The position numbers were made by a program, and so were the translations under genes. Shown piece after piece: positions 55,389-64,000 of a stretch of DNA of 64,000 nt. The DNA is from Lotus japonicus. Taxonomy: Eukaryota > Streptophyta > Magnoliopsida > Fabales > Fabaceae. Where the stretch lies: the NCBI RefSeq assembly GCF_012489685.1, contig NC_080042.1, positions 18,924,150-18,988,149 on the forward strand, in the 5' to 3' direction. A model generated the notes under the pieces. That model ran no database searches, was not told where the DNA came from, and was given only the letters and a program-made list of their open reading frames with translations. Every line of letters starts with the position of its first letter. Within the stretch, counting starts at the first letter, position 1.

Positions 55389-58091
55389 TCACTCTGGACA
55401 AAAGTCCATGTTCAGATTTTTCAGAATAAAATTAAATCTATCCTCTGCTAAGGGCTTTGTAAAGATATCTGCCCATTGATGGTCAGTATCAACAAACTTC
55501 AGAAGAAGTACGCCCTTCTGTACATAATCTCTAATAAAGTGATACTTTACCTCAATGTGCTTTGCCCTTGAATGCAAGATAGGATTCTTACTCAATGAGA
55601 TTGCAGCAGTGTTATCACAATAGATTGGGATATTGCTCTCAAGGATCTGATAATCCTCCAGCTGATGTTTCATCCAGAGCATCTGAGTGCTGCATATTGC
55701 TGCTGAGATATATTCTGCCTCTGCAGTTGATAGTGCAATGGTTGATTGCCTCTTGCTTGCCCATGAGACTAGATTGCTTCCCAGAAATTGACAATTTCCA
55801 GAAGTACTTTTTCTCTCTGTTCTATCTCCAGCATAATCAGCATCACAATAACCTGAAAGCTTATACTCTGATGTTTTCTTATACATCAAGCCAAGGTTAG
55901 TGGTGCCTTTCAGATACCTTAGGATCCTCTTAACAGCAGTTAAGTGGGTTTCCCTTGGATCTGATTGGAAACGAGCACATAAGTGAACACTAAATAATAT
56001 GTCTGGCCTAGATGCAGTTAAATATAGAAGTGAACCTATCATGCCACGATAGAGCTTCTGACATACTTTACCACTTTTATCTTCTTTCTCCAGAATGCAT
56101 GTAGGATGCATTGGAGTCTTGGCCACTGTAGATTCCAGCATATTGAACTTCTTCAGAAGTTCTTTAGTGTACTTGCTCTGATGGATATATGTTCCTTCTG
56201 GTGTTTGATCAACTTGTATTCCCAGAAAGTACTTTAATTCTCCCATCATACTCATCTCAAATTCAGCCTGCATCATCTCAGAAAATTCTTTGCATAGAGA
56301 TTGATTAGCAGAACCAAATATAATATCATCAACATAAATTTGCACAATTAAGATATCATCTTTATAAGTCTTGCAAAAAAGAGTTGTATCTACTTAACCC
56401 CTTACAAACTCATTCTCCTGAAGGAATGAGCTAAGTCTCTCATACCATGCTCTGGGAGCTTGCTTCAGACCGTAGAGTGATTTCTTCAATTTGAACACAT
56501 GGTCTGGTTTCTTCTCATCTTCAAAACCTGGGGGTTGATGAACATAGACTTCCTCTGTGATATAACCATTTAGGAAGGCACTCTTTACGTCCATCTGATG
56601 TAGAACTATGTTGTGATTTACTGAGAAAGAGATCAACAGTCTGATTGCCTCCAGTCTTGCTACTGGAGCAAATGTTTCAGTGTAGTCTATTCCTTCCTGC
56701 TGGCTGTAGCCTTGAGCAACTAGCCTTGCCTTGTTTCTGACTACATCTCCTTTCTCATTCAGCTTGTTTCTGAATACCCACTTCGTTCCAATAACATGGA
56801 CACTCTCAGGCTTCTTCACTAAGCTCCAAACATCGTTCTTGGAAAATTGATTCAGTTCTTCTTCCATGGCCAGAATCCAATCCTTGTCCTGAAGAGCTTC
56901 ATCTATGGACTTGGGTTCAATTAAGGACACCAATCCTTTCAGACTAAGCAATGTCTCTTCAGAGGGTCTGAAGGCAGATCTGGTTCTGACTGGTTCGTCT
57001 TTGTTGCCCAGAATCAATTCCTTAGGGTGAGCTGCAGTGATTCTGCTCTTCTTCAGAGTTTGTGAGTTAGAGGGACCAGCTTCTTCCTCTGGTTCATCTT
57101 CCTCTTGCTCATCTTCCTCTGGAGCTTTGCCTTTGTCAGAAACATTAATGCTTAAATCTGCAAACTTTTCAACTAGCTTTGACTGGTCAGAGTCAAGCTT
57201 ATCATCAAATCTAACATGAATAGATTCTTCATTAGTCTTAGCATCAGTATTATAAAATCTAAAACCTTTAGATCTCTCAGAGTAACCGAGTAATAGACAC
57301 TTAGAAGACTTAGCATCAAATTTATGCAATCTATCCTTAGTATTGAGAACATAACAAACACAGCCAAAAGGATGAAAATAAGAAATGTTGGGTTTTATGT
57401 TCTTCCACAATTCATAAGGAGTCTTATTCAGAATTGGTCTCACAGAGATTCTGTTCTGAATGTAACATGCTGTATTTACTGCCTCTGCCCAAAAGTGCTT
57501 AGCCATGCCAGTTTCTTGGAGCATGGTTCTAGCCATCTCCTGAAGAGTTCTGTTCTTCCTCTCAACAACACCATTTTGTTGAGGAGTTCTGGGACAAGAG
57601 AAATCATGTGCAATTCCATAGGAATCAAACAGACTCTCAAACTTATCATTCTCAAACTCTCCACCATGGTCACTTCTGACACGCACAATCCTACAAGCCT
57701 TCTCGTTTTGCACTTGAGCAATGAAGGTAGAGAACACAGCATGAGACTCATCCTTGCGGGTTAGAAACTTTACCCATGTCCAGCGGCTATAGTCATCAAC
57801 GATAACCATCCCATATCTCTTGCCACCTATAGACTCAGTTTTCACTGGTCCAAAAAGGTCGATATGCAGAAGTTCCAACGGCCTTGAGGTTGAGACAACA
57901 TTCTTTGCCTTGAAAGGGACTTTTGTGAATTTGCCTTTCTGACATGCTTCACAAAGAGCGTCTGAAGCGAACTTCAGATTGGGTAAGCCCCTGACAAGGT
58001 TTAGCTTGCTCAGCTGAGAAATCTTTCTCATACTGGCATGCCCTAACCGTCTATGCCGTACCCACTGCTCTTCATTAACAGACAAAGGCAC
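55389..58091 (-). pseudogene. pol: Element E integrase, reverse transcriptase and RNase H
   Basis: The frame from about 58091 gives the zinc region ([13 protein letters not shown] to CEACQKGK), the DDE core ([47 protein letters not shown]) and an acidic linker. RT follows ([58 protein letters not shown] at about 56325-56336), then RNase H (YCDADYAGDRTERKSTSG, STAEAEYISAA) ending DFCPE at 55389. A TAA at 56392 in place of Lys (VRG/VDTT) is the only stop. It makes and integrates the cDNA; catalytic residues look intact. Confidence 0.93.
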
Positions 58092-58492
58092 TTCACATTC
58101 TGAGCCTCCAACTCAGATAATCTGATCTTATAGATGTTGTTCTTCCTCTTGCTGTTAAACAGAACAGAGCCATCGATCTGACTTACAGCCCGGCAGGACT
58201 TTTGATTGAATATAACATCATAACCCTTGTCAGCTAATTGACTTATAGACAATAAGTTATGTGTTAAGCCGTCTACCAATAACACATTATCAATGCATGG
58301 ACTACTATCTACACAAATAGTACCAGTACCAACAATTTTACCCTTTTCATTTCCTCCAAAGCCAACTTCGCCTCCAGGCTTAAGTTTTAGCTCTCGGAAC
58401 ATACGCCTTTCTCCCGTCATGTGACGCGAGCATCCACTGTCCAGATACCATGATTGGTGTTTCAGTGGAGCTATCAAGGATATCTGCAACAT
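58043..58492 (-). CDS. pol: Element E protease segment, in a frame offset from gag and integrase
   Basis: It encodes [20 protein letters not shown] with the aspartic protease DSG at 58433-58441, then [15 protein letters not shown] and [18 protein letters not shown]. It overlaps the gag frame by 113 nt in the +1 frame and returns to the original frame near 58090 at the integrase start. Either a translational shift or a pair of indels explains this. Protease would mature Gag-Pol. Confidence 0.82.
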   Translation of the reverse strand: MLQISLIAPLKHQSWYLDSGCSRHMTGERRMFRELKLKPGGEVGFGGNEKGKIVGTGTICVDSSPCIDNVLLVDGLTHNLLSISQLADKGYDVIFNQKSCRAVSQIDGSVLFNSKRKNNIYKIRLSELEAQNVKCLCLLMKSSGYGIDG

Positions 58493-60290
58493 ATATAATC
58501 TTGTCCTTAGGTACCCACTTTCTGGGTCCTCTCTTGTTAGTTACCCCAGAGGTTCTGATCACCTTGGGTGTCTCAACATGATATTTTAAAGGAATATTTG
58601 CATGATATTTAGTCATAGAGAAAGATCCCTTTTTAAGAGGATGTTTAGCAACTTTAGCAGGTATAGGATCAGGCAATATGGTACCAGAGGGAACAAAGCA
58701 TTCATACAAGGATTTAGCTTTAGACACAAAGGGCTCATTTCTAATTGGTTTAGAATAGCCAATGCCATGCATTCCATTTCTGCTTACGCCATAGATCATT
58801 GAAGCCATTAAGCTTCTATCCACGCTTTTAGCTAGGAATCTTTGAAAAGACTTTTCATACTTAGATTCATTTCTACAATCAGAGGCATCACAGGCAACAA
58901 TTTCTTCTAACTTAGCAATCTGGTTCTTAAGCACAGAGTTAGAATTGATCAAAGCATGATTATCATTTTTCAAATCGGAAATAATTTTCTCATGTTCAGA
59001 AGGAGTTTTGGAAACAGCAGATAAGTTCTTTTTCAGCTTCTTATGCTTAGACAATAAGGAGTTATACTTATCCATGATATCAGACAATGCATGTTTCAGT
59101 TCAGAGGTAGAGAAAGAAGCGAATACCTCATTTTCATCGTCTGAGTTAGGATCTCCTTCTGATTCTGAGTCAGAGTCAACAGCTTCCTTTGACTCTGCTC
59201 CTTTGTCTTTGACAATAGCCATGAGTCCTTGGACTTCACCATCAGAGTCAACATCCTCTGACTCTGATTCATCAAATGTCACCATCAGACTCTTCTTCGT
59301 CTTGAAGTGCTTCTTTGGCTTCTTGTCCTTCTTCAACTTTGGACAGTCACTTTTGTAGTGCCCTGATTCTTTGCACTCAAAACATGTGACTTCCTTGATT
59401 GATGACTTCTTCTGGCCTGAGGACTCATACTTTCCTTTTGCCTTCCCAGAGCCTTTGTACTTGCTCTGCCTGTGCTTCCAGATGCGGTTGAGTCTCTTGG
59501 AGATCAGAGTCAGCTCATCTTCATCAGAATCTTCTGATGCTTCTTCAGATTCCTCTTCTTCAGCTTGAAGAGCTTTTGACTTCTCAACCTTAGCCTTTTC
59601 AGATTTGGATTTCAAGGCTATGGACTTTTTCCTCAGATCTTGCATCTCTGAGCGCTTCAGCTCATGGCATTTCAAGATGCTGATGAGTTCTTCTAAACTC
59701 ATATTCTCAACGTCTCTCGTGAGCTCTATTGAAGTCACCAAAGGCATCCAACTTTCAGGAAGACACCTGATGACCCTTATGACATGATCTTTTGTTGTGT
59801 AGCTCTTGTTGAGAGGTCGTATGCCAGCTACAAGCAACTGAAATCTGGAGAACATTTCTTCAATGGACTCATTTGGCTCCATGATGAAGGATTCATACTT
59901 TTGGATCAAAGACAATGCCTTTGATTCTTTGACTTTCTTGTTTCCTTCATGAGACATCTTCAGAGTTTCGAAAATGCCTTTTCCAAACTCACGATCTGTA
60001 ATCTTCTGGTACTCTTCATAGGAAATAGCTCTTAGAAGAATTGCTCTTGCTTTGTGATGTTGTGAGTACAGCTTCTTTTGATCTGCAGTCATCTCTGACC
60101 TTGGGATCTTCTTGCCATCTGCATCAACTGGACGCTCGTAGCCATCCACAATAATATCCCAGAGATCTGCATCGAAACCCAGAAAGAAACTTTCCAGTCT
60201 ATCTTTCCAATATTCGAACCTTTGACCGTCGAACATAGGAGGCTTTGCATTGTAACCATCTCTTTGAGTTTCACTGGTGGTGGCAGCCAT
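58380..60290 (-). CDS. gag: Element E gag (636 aa, intact frame)
   Basis: It starts at ATG 60290 (MAATTSETQRDGYNAKPP), 59 bp past the primer-binding site. The copia Gag core (DYW-like YWKDRLESFFLGFDADLWD, ISYEEYQKITDREFGKGIFE, CLPESWMPLVTSIELTRDV) is followed by a Lys/Glu-rich linker and a CCHC knuckle CFECKESGHYKSDC (59343-59384). Then come a Ser/Asp/Glu-rich part, a coiled coil (LKNQIAKLEEIVACD) and an extra C-terminal region (KYHVETPKVIRTSGVTNKRG). The uninterrupted 636 codons make this the best-preserved protein in the window. Gag forms cytoplasmic particles and binds genomic RNA. Confidence 0.93.
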   Translation of the reverse strand: MAATTSETQRDGYNAKPPMFDGQRFEYWKDRLESFFLGFDADLWDIIVDGYERPVDADGKKIPRSEMTADQKKLYSQHHKARAILLRAISYEEYQKITDREFGKGIFETLKMSHEGNKKVKESKALSLIQKYESFIMEPNESIEEMFSRFQLLVAGIRPLNKSYTTKDHVIRVIRCLPESWMPLVTSIELTRDVENMSLEELISILKCHELKRSEMQDLRKKSIALKSKSEKAKVEKSKALQAEEEESEEASEDSDEDELTLISKRLNRIWKHRQSKYKGSGKAKGKYESSGQKKSSIKEVTCFECKESGHYKSDCPKLKKDKKPKKHFKTKKSLMVTFDESESEDVDSDGEVQGLMAIVKDKGAESKEAVDSDSESEGDPNSDDENEVFASFSTSELKHALSDIMDKYNSLLSKHKKLKKNLSAVSKTPSEHEKIISDLKNDNHALINSNSVLKNQIAKLEEIVACDASDCRNESKYEKSFQRFLAKSVDRSLMASMIYGVSRNGMHGIGYSKPIRNEPFVSKAKSLYECFVPSGTILPDPIPAKVAKHPLKKGSFSMTKYHANIPLKYHVETPKVIRTSGVTNKRGPRKWVPKDKIIYVADILDSSTETPIMVSGQWMLASHDGRKAYVPRAKT

Positions 60291-60348
60291 TGTTTTTCAC
60301 ACCGGCCCGGATCACTGAACACTGTTAGGTGTGGTAATCAGAACTTGC

Positions 60349-60360
60349 GCTCTGATACCA
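60349..60360 (-). other. Primer-binding site of element E
   Basis: TGGTATCAGAGC on the minus strand, two bases inside the 5' LTR; initiator tRNA-Met type. Confidence 0.93.
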
Positions 60361-60362
60361 AT

Positions 60363-61578
60363 TGAAGGTATGAAAAACGGTAGAAAGGGGGGGTTTGAAT
60401 AACGTTTTCAGTATAAAACTTCCACCTTAAAGATTTTGACAAATCTTTCGATAACTTAAGTGCTAAAGATAAGAGATAGAAAAGCACACAAGGATTTTAT
60501 CCTGGTTCACTTGATAAATCACTCAAGCTACTCCAGTCCACCCGTTAAGGTGATTTCTTCCTTCTTAGAATGAAGGCAATCCACTAATCAGGTAAGAGTT
60601 ACAACTGCACTTGAAACCTACAAGTGACTAACAATTAAACTGACTTAGCTCACACTAAGATTCACTCTCTTAGTCTTCTCTAGGATCCGATCAACCTTGA
60701 TCTCCTAAAGGAACTAAACAAACTGTTTATCAAAGAATTGTTTACAAGAGATTTGCTTCTAAAAAGCTAATAGTAAACTCAATGAATTTCAGATGAAAGA
60801 AAGCTTAGAAGATTTTTGAATATGTCTTGCGTATGTGAATGCTTCTTACTCTTGTAGCCGTTTCTTTCAGTCTTCAGCCTCTTTATATACTCCAAGGATT
60901 AGGGTTGAGCGATGCATGGGAAATGCTACCGTTGGAGGGCAGTTCTGGAAAATCCAGCTTCTGCTGTGGCTGAGAACGTTAGGTAGGTCGTCAGGAAGGT
61001 ACAGTAGCTTTTGTACTTGGATAGAGACGCGACCTTTAAACCTAGGAGACTTCTGATCAGGGGAATGCTTCATATTGGAACTTGTGAAGCCGGTTGATCA
61101 GAGTCAGAGGGAAAGCACAGATCCTCTGACCATTGTATCTTCTGATTCTGAACTCAGAGGGAAGAACATGGCCTTCAGAGTTTCTTGCTTCTGGACTTCA
61201 GAGTTTCCACTATTCAGCTTCTGGATCTTCAGAGTCTTCTACACCATCAGAACATCTGAACCTTCAGTGTTTCTTGGTTATCAGAACTTCTGGATCTTCA
61301 GAGCTTCTAGTGACTGAGTCCTCATCAGAGTTTGTATAACTTCAGAACTTCTGAAGCTTTTCCACTGTTCATAATGAACATGGTGAATGCGAAAGCGTTG
61401 CTTGGGTCACTCTTTTTACACAGTGCTTCTGATTTGTGTGAGATTGAGTTGAGGTCAGAACCTGCAAATAGCACACTCAGAAAAACACGTTAGAGTACCA
61501 CAATTGTTCATATCAAAAGGTTAACTTGTAATCATCAAAACATAGAGTTGTACTACTAGATCAAAACTTGATCTTACA
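60363..61578 (-). repeat. 5' LTR of element E (1216 bp)
   Basis: It is almost identical to 49468-50683, with the same ends and motif content. Confidence 0.95.
60882..60889 (-). promoter_or_regulatory. TATA box of the element E 5' LTR
   Basis: TATATAAA on the minus strand after CCTTGGAG. It would start the genomic RNA about 0.5 kb before the LTR end. Confidence 0.6.
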
Positions 61579-61851
61579 GCCTTGAGCTTCTACTTCAGGA
61601 CGAAGATCAAACCCGTTTGCAGCAATGTTGTCAAGATCAAATCTCCATTCAGCAAGAACCTGGAGTTCATCAGGAGAGTAGACACATGTAACAGCACAAC
61701 CCCTTTGTGCAAGAGGAATCATCTGCCCTGTAGCTTGAGCTTCTGGTTGATTTCTCTGAGTTGTGGAACCCGATTGACCGGTAATCTGGCCTACTACCAT
61801 GATAGGAAATCTTCTTCCGTCCACAGTTTCACCTCTGTTAGATTTCACCGT
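61579..61851 (-). pseudogene. Element F additional ORF, N-terminal fragment
   Basis: It matches the start of E's additional ORF (GRRFPIMVVGQ, ERGC-like QRGCAVTCVYSPDELQVLAE, DLRPEVEAQG) and is cut by element E at 61579. The codon aligned with E's ATG is ACG here (61849-61851), so F appears to lack the usual start. It continues at 49467. Confidence 0.78.
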
Positions 61852-62243
61852 CGCTGAAGCGGTTGAAGGTTTGGGTAGAAAGAGAGAGGATAAATGGAGA
61901 GAGAGAGAGAGAGATCGTGGGGATTAAGGTTTTGCAAACCGAAGAGAGAGAGAGAGAGTAAAGCAGTAAGTGATGGAGAACGTGTGTGTATAGTGGGTTT
62001 TTGAAAATAACCGTTGTTGATTAAAAGGCAAAGTAAAATAACGGTTAAAAATTAAAGACATCACAGCAACAGTTAATACACATATCACACGATGGAGAGA
62101 AGCACATCAACCTCATTGCGACAGATTGTCAGCACGGGCACAAGGAACAATGTATCATAGCTACTGACACACGTTTACGTTTACCTTCTGAACTAGACAT
62201 CTTCTGATAAAGAAGCATCATAGTCAGAGGTTCTGATCCATCT
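61852..62243 (-). other. Spacer between pol and the additional ORF in element F
   Basis: Two GA-repeat runs (61879-61913 and 61942-61958) and leader-like sequence homologous to 54944-55388. No ORF. Confidence 0.45.
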
Positions 62244-64000
62244 TCATGCTGGACAAAAGTCCATATTCAGATTTTTCAGAATGAAATTAAATCTATCCTC
62301 TGCTAAGGGCTTTGTAAAGATATCTTCCCATTGATGGTCAGTATCAACAAACTTCAGAAGAAGTACGCCCTTCTGAACATAATCTCTAATAAAATGATAC
62401 TTTACCTCAATGTGTTTTGCCCTTGAGTGTAAGATAGGATTCTTACTCAGTGAGATTGCAGCAATATTATCACAGTAGATTGGGATATTTCTCTCAAGGA
62501 TTTGATAATCCTCTAGCTGATGTTTCATCCGGAGCATCTGAGTGCTGCAAATTGCTGCTGAGATATATTCTGCCTCTGCAGTGGATAGTGCAATGGTTGA
62601 TTGCCTCTTGCTTGCCCATGAGACTAGATTACTTCCCAGAAATTGACAATTTCCAGAAGTGCTTTTTCTCTCTGTTCTATCTCCAGCATAATAAGCATCA
62701 CAGTAACCTGAAAGCTTATACTCTGATGTTTTCTTATACATCAAGTCAAGGTTAGTGGTACCTTTCAGATATCTCAGGATCCTCTTAACAGCAGTTAAGT
62801 GGGTTTTCCTCGGATCTGATTGGAAACGAGCACATAGATGAACACTAAACAGAATATCTGGCCTAGATGCAGTTAAGTATAGAAGTGATCCTATCATACC
62901 ACGATAGAGCTTCTGACAAACTTTACCACTTGCATCTTCTTTCTCCAGAATGCATGTAGGATGCATTGGAGTCTTAGCAATTGTAGATTCTGTCATGTTG
63001 AACTTCTTCAGAAGTTCTTTAGTGTACTTGCTCTGATGGATGTAAGTTCCTTCTGGTGTTTGATCAACTTGTATACCCAGAAAGTATTTGAGTTCTCCCA
63101 TCATACTCATTTCAAATTCAGCCTGCATCATCTCATAAAACTCTTTGCATAGAGATGGATTAGCAGATCCAAATATAATATCATCAACATAAATTTTCAC
63201 AATTAATATATCATCTTTGTAAGTTTTGCAAAAGAGAGTTGTATCTACTTTACCCCTGACAAACTCATTTTCCAGAAGGAATGAGCTGAGTCTCTCATAC
63301 CATGCTCTGGGAGCTTGCTTCAGACCATAGAGAGATTTCTTCAATTTGAAAACATGGTCAGGGTTCTTCTCATCTTCAAAACCTAGGGGTTGATGAACAT
63401 AGACTTCCTCTGAGATTTAACCATTTAGGAAGGCACTCTTAACATCCATCTGATGAAGAATTATGTTGTGATTCACTGAGAATGAGATTAGCAGTCTGAT
63501 AGCTTCCAGTCTTGCTACCGGAGCAAACGTTTCAGTATAGTCTATTCCTTCCTGCTGACTGTAGCCTTGAGCAACTAGCCTTGCCTTGTTTCTCACTACA
63601 TCTCCTTTCTCATTCAGCTTGTTTCTGAAAACCCATTTGGTTCCAATCACATGAACGCTTTGAGGTTTCTTCACTAGGTTCCAAACATCATTCTTGGAAA
63701 ATTGATTCAGTTCTTCTTCCATAGCCAGAATCCAGTCCTTGTCTTGAAGAGGTTCATCAATTGACTTAGGTTCAATTAAGGACACCAATCCTTTCAGACT
63801 GAGCAGGGTCTCTTTAGAAGGTCTGAAGGCTGATCTGGTTCTGACTGGTTCATCTTTGTTACCCAGAATCAATTCCTTAGGATGAGATGCAGTGATTCTG
63901 CTCTTCTTCTGAGGTTGTGAATCAGAGGGACCAGCTTCTTCTGGTTCATCTTCCTCTAGCTCAGCTTCCTCTGGATGTTTGCCTTTGTCATGTACATTAA
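62244..64000 (-). pseudogene. pol: Element F reverse transcriptase and RNase H, 5' part off window
   Basis: From the right edge the minus strand reads the acidic linker ([16 protein letters not shown]), RT ([28 protein letters not shown]) and a TAA at 63417 where E has Tyr (LNGY/ITEEV). It continues with [34 protein letters not shown] and RNase H (STSGNCQFLGSNLVSW, STAEAEYISAA), ending DFCPA at 62244. The first RNase H Asp box reads CDAYYAGD against CDADYAGD in E, a change at an acidic position that may matter for catalysis. Confidence 0.9.

Larger units (their letters stand above)
49468..61578 (-). mobile_element. Complete Sirevirus-type Ty1/copia element E (12,111 bp)
   Basis: LTRs of 1216 bp each (49468-50683 and 60363-61578) differ at about six or seven sites by eye, so the insertion is recent. 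On the minus strand: primer-binding site, gag, protease, integrase, RT, RNase H, additional ORF, (antisense ORF), four polypurine tracts, 3' LTR; GCCTT on both sides. Integrase before RT gives Ty1/copia; CCHC gag, the extra ORF and repeated polypurine tracts fit Sirevirus/Maximus. It carries stops in RT and twice in the additional ORF plus a pol frameshift. Confidence 0.95.
40142..64000 (-). mobile_element. Sirevirus-type Ty1/copia element F (runs off the right edge)
   Basis: Reverse-strand order: pol (64000-62244), additional ORF (61851-61579 continuing at 49467-46884), antisense ORF (46267-46659 on the plus strand), polypurine tracts (46015-45480) and 3' LTR (45479-40142). Two insertions sit inside: the solo Tekay LTR at 41028-45148 and complete element E at 49468-61578. 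The gag and 5' LTR lie off the window. GATTA at 40137-40141 is the likely left target site; its partner is not visible. Confidence 0.9.

Overview
The window is a stack of nested plant LTR retrotransposons with short unassigned stretches between them. I see no intact host gene, rRNA or tRNA gene. Primer-binding sites complementary to plant initiator tRNA-Met, Tekay-type chromovirus pol, Sirevirus-type Ty1/copia pol and a Tourist-like MITE point to a flowering plant. The Sirevirus proteins remind me of legume elements (a Lotus-like genome), but that is from memory, not a search.

Layout. 1-14984: 3' part of a forward Sirevirus (copy C). Its 3' LTR is split by a complete Tekay/Del chromovirus at 858-13817 (LTRs of about 4.1 kb, TSD TTAAG). 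14985-17356 and 25196-25349: an older Sirevirus-like copy A in the order 3' region, LTR, 5' region. Copy B (17357-25195, TSD CGCAT) sits in its gag. 25350-28227: non-LTR sequence with an inverted repeat, a (TTC)14 tract and a broken reverse-strand gene resembling plant gypsy-type-transposon-domain proteins. 28228-30998: 5' LTR and gag of a truncated Sirevirus (copy D). 31919-32336: Tourist/Harbinger-like MITE. 32809-38216: a 5.4-kb reverse solo LTR (TSD AAAAC). 38436-39086: broken RNase H fragment. 39116-40141: gypsy-LTR-like debris. 40142-64000: reverse-strand Sirevirus F, running off the right edge. A solo Tekay LTR (41028-45148, TSD CAGAG) lies in its 3' LTR, and a complete young Sirevirus E (49468-61578, TSD GCCTT) lies in its additional ORF.

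How the parts work together. Gag, protease, integrase, RT and RNase H are present in Tekay and E, but each has stops or frameshifts, so neither looks autonomous. The Sireviruses also carry a large additional ORF downstream of pol (plant-transposon-domain core, basic segment and coiled coil). E and F carry a 130-aa ORF on the opposite strand with its own TATA box and with substitutions biased to silent sites.

Most worth a second look: (1) three arrays of short hairpins in two giant LTR families, whose arms change together while loops stay constant; (2) the conserved antisense ORF and promoter in the Sireviruses; (3) a 160-aa ORF inside the Tekay LTR whose changes between copies are mostly silent. 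All counts and alignments were made by eye.
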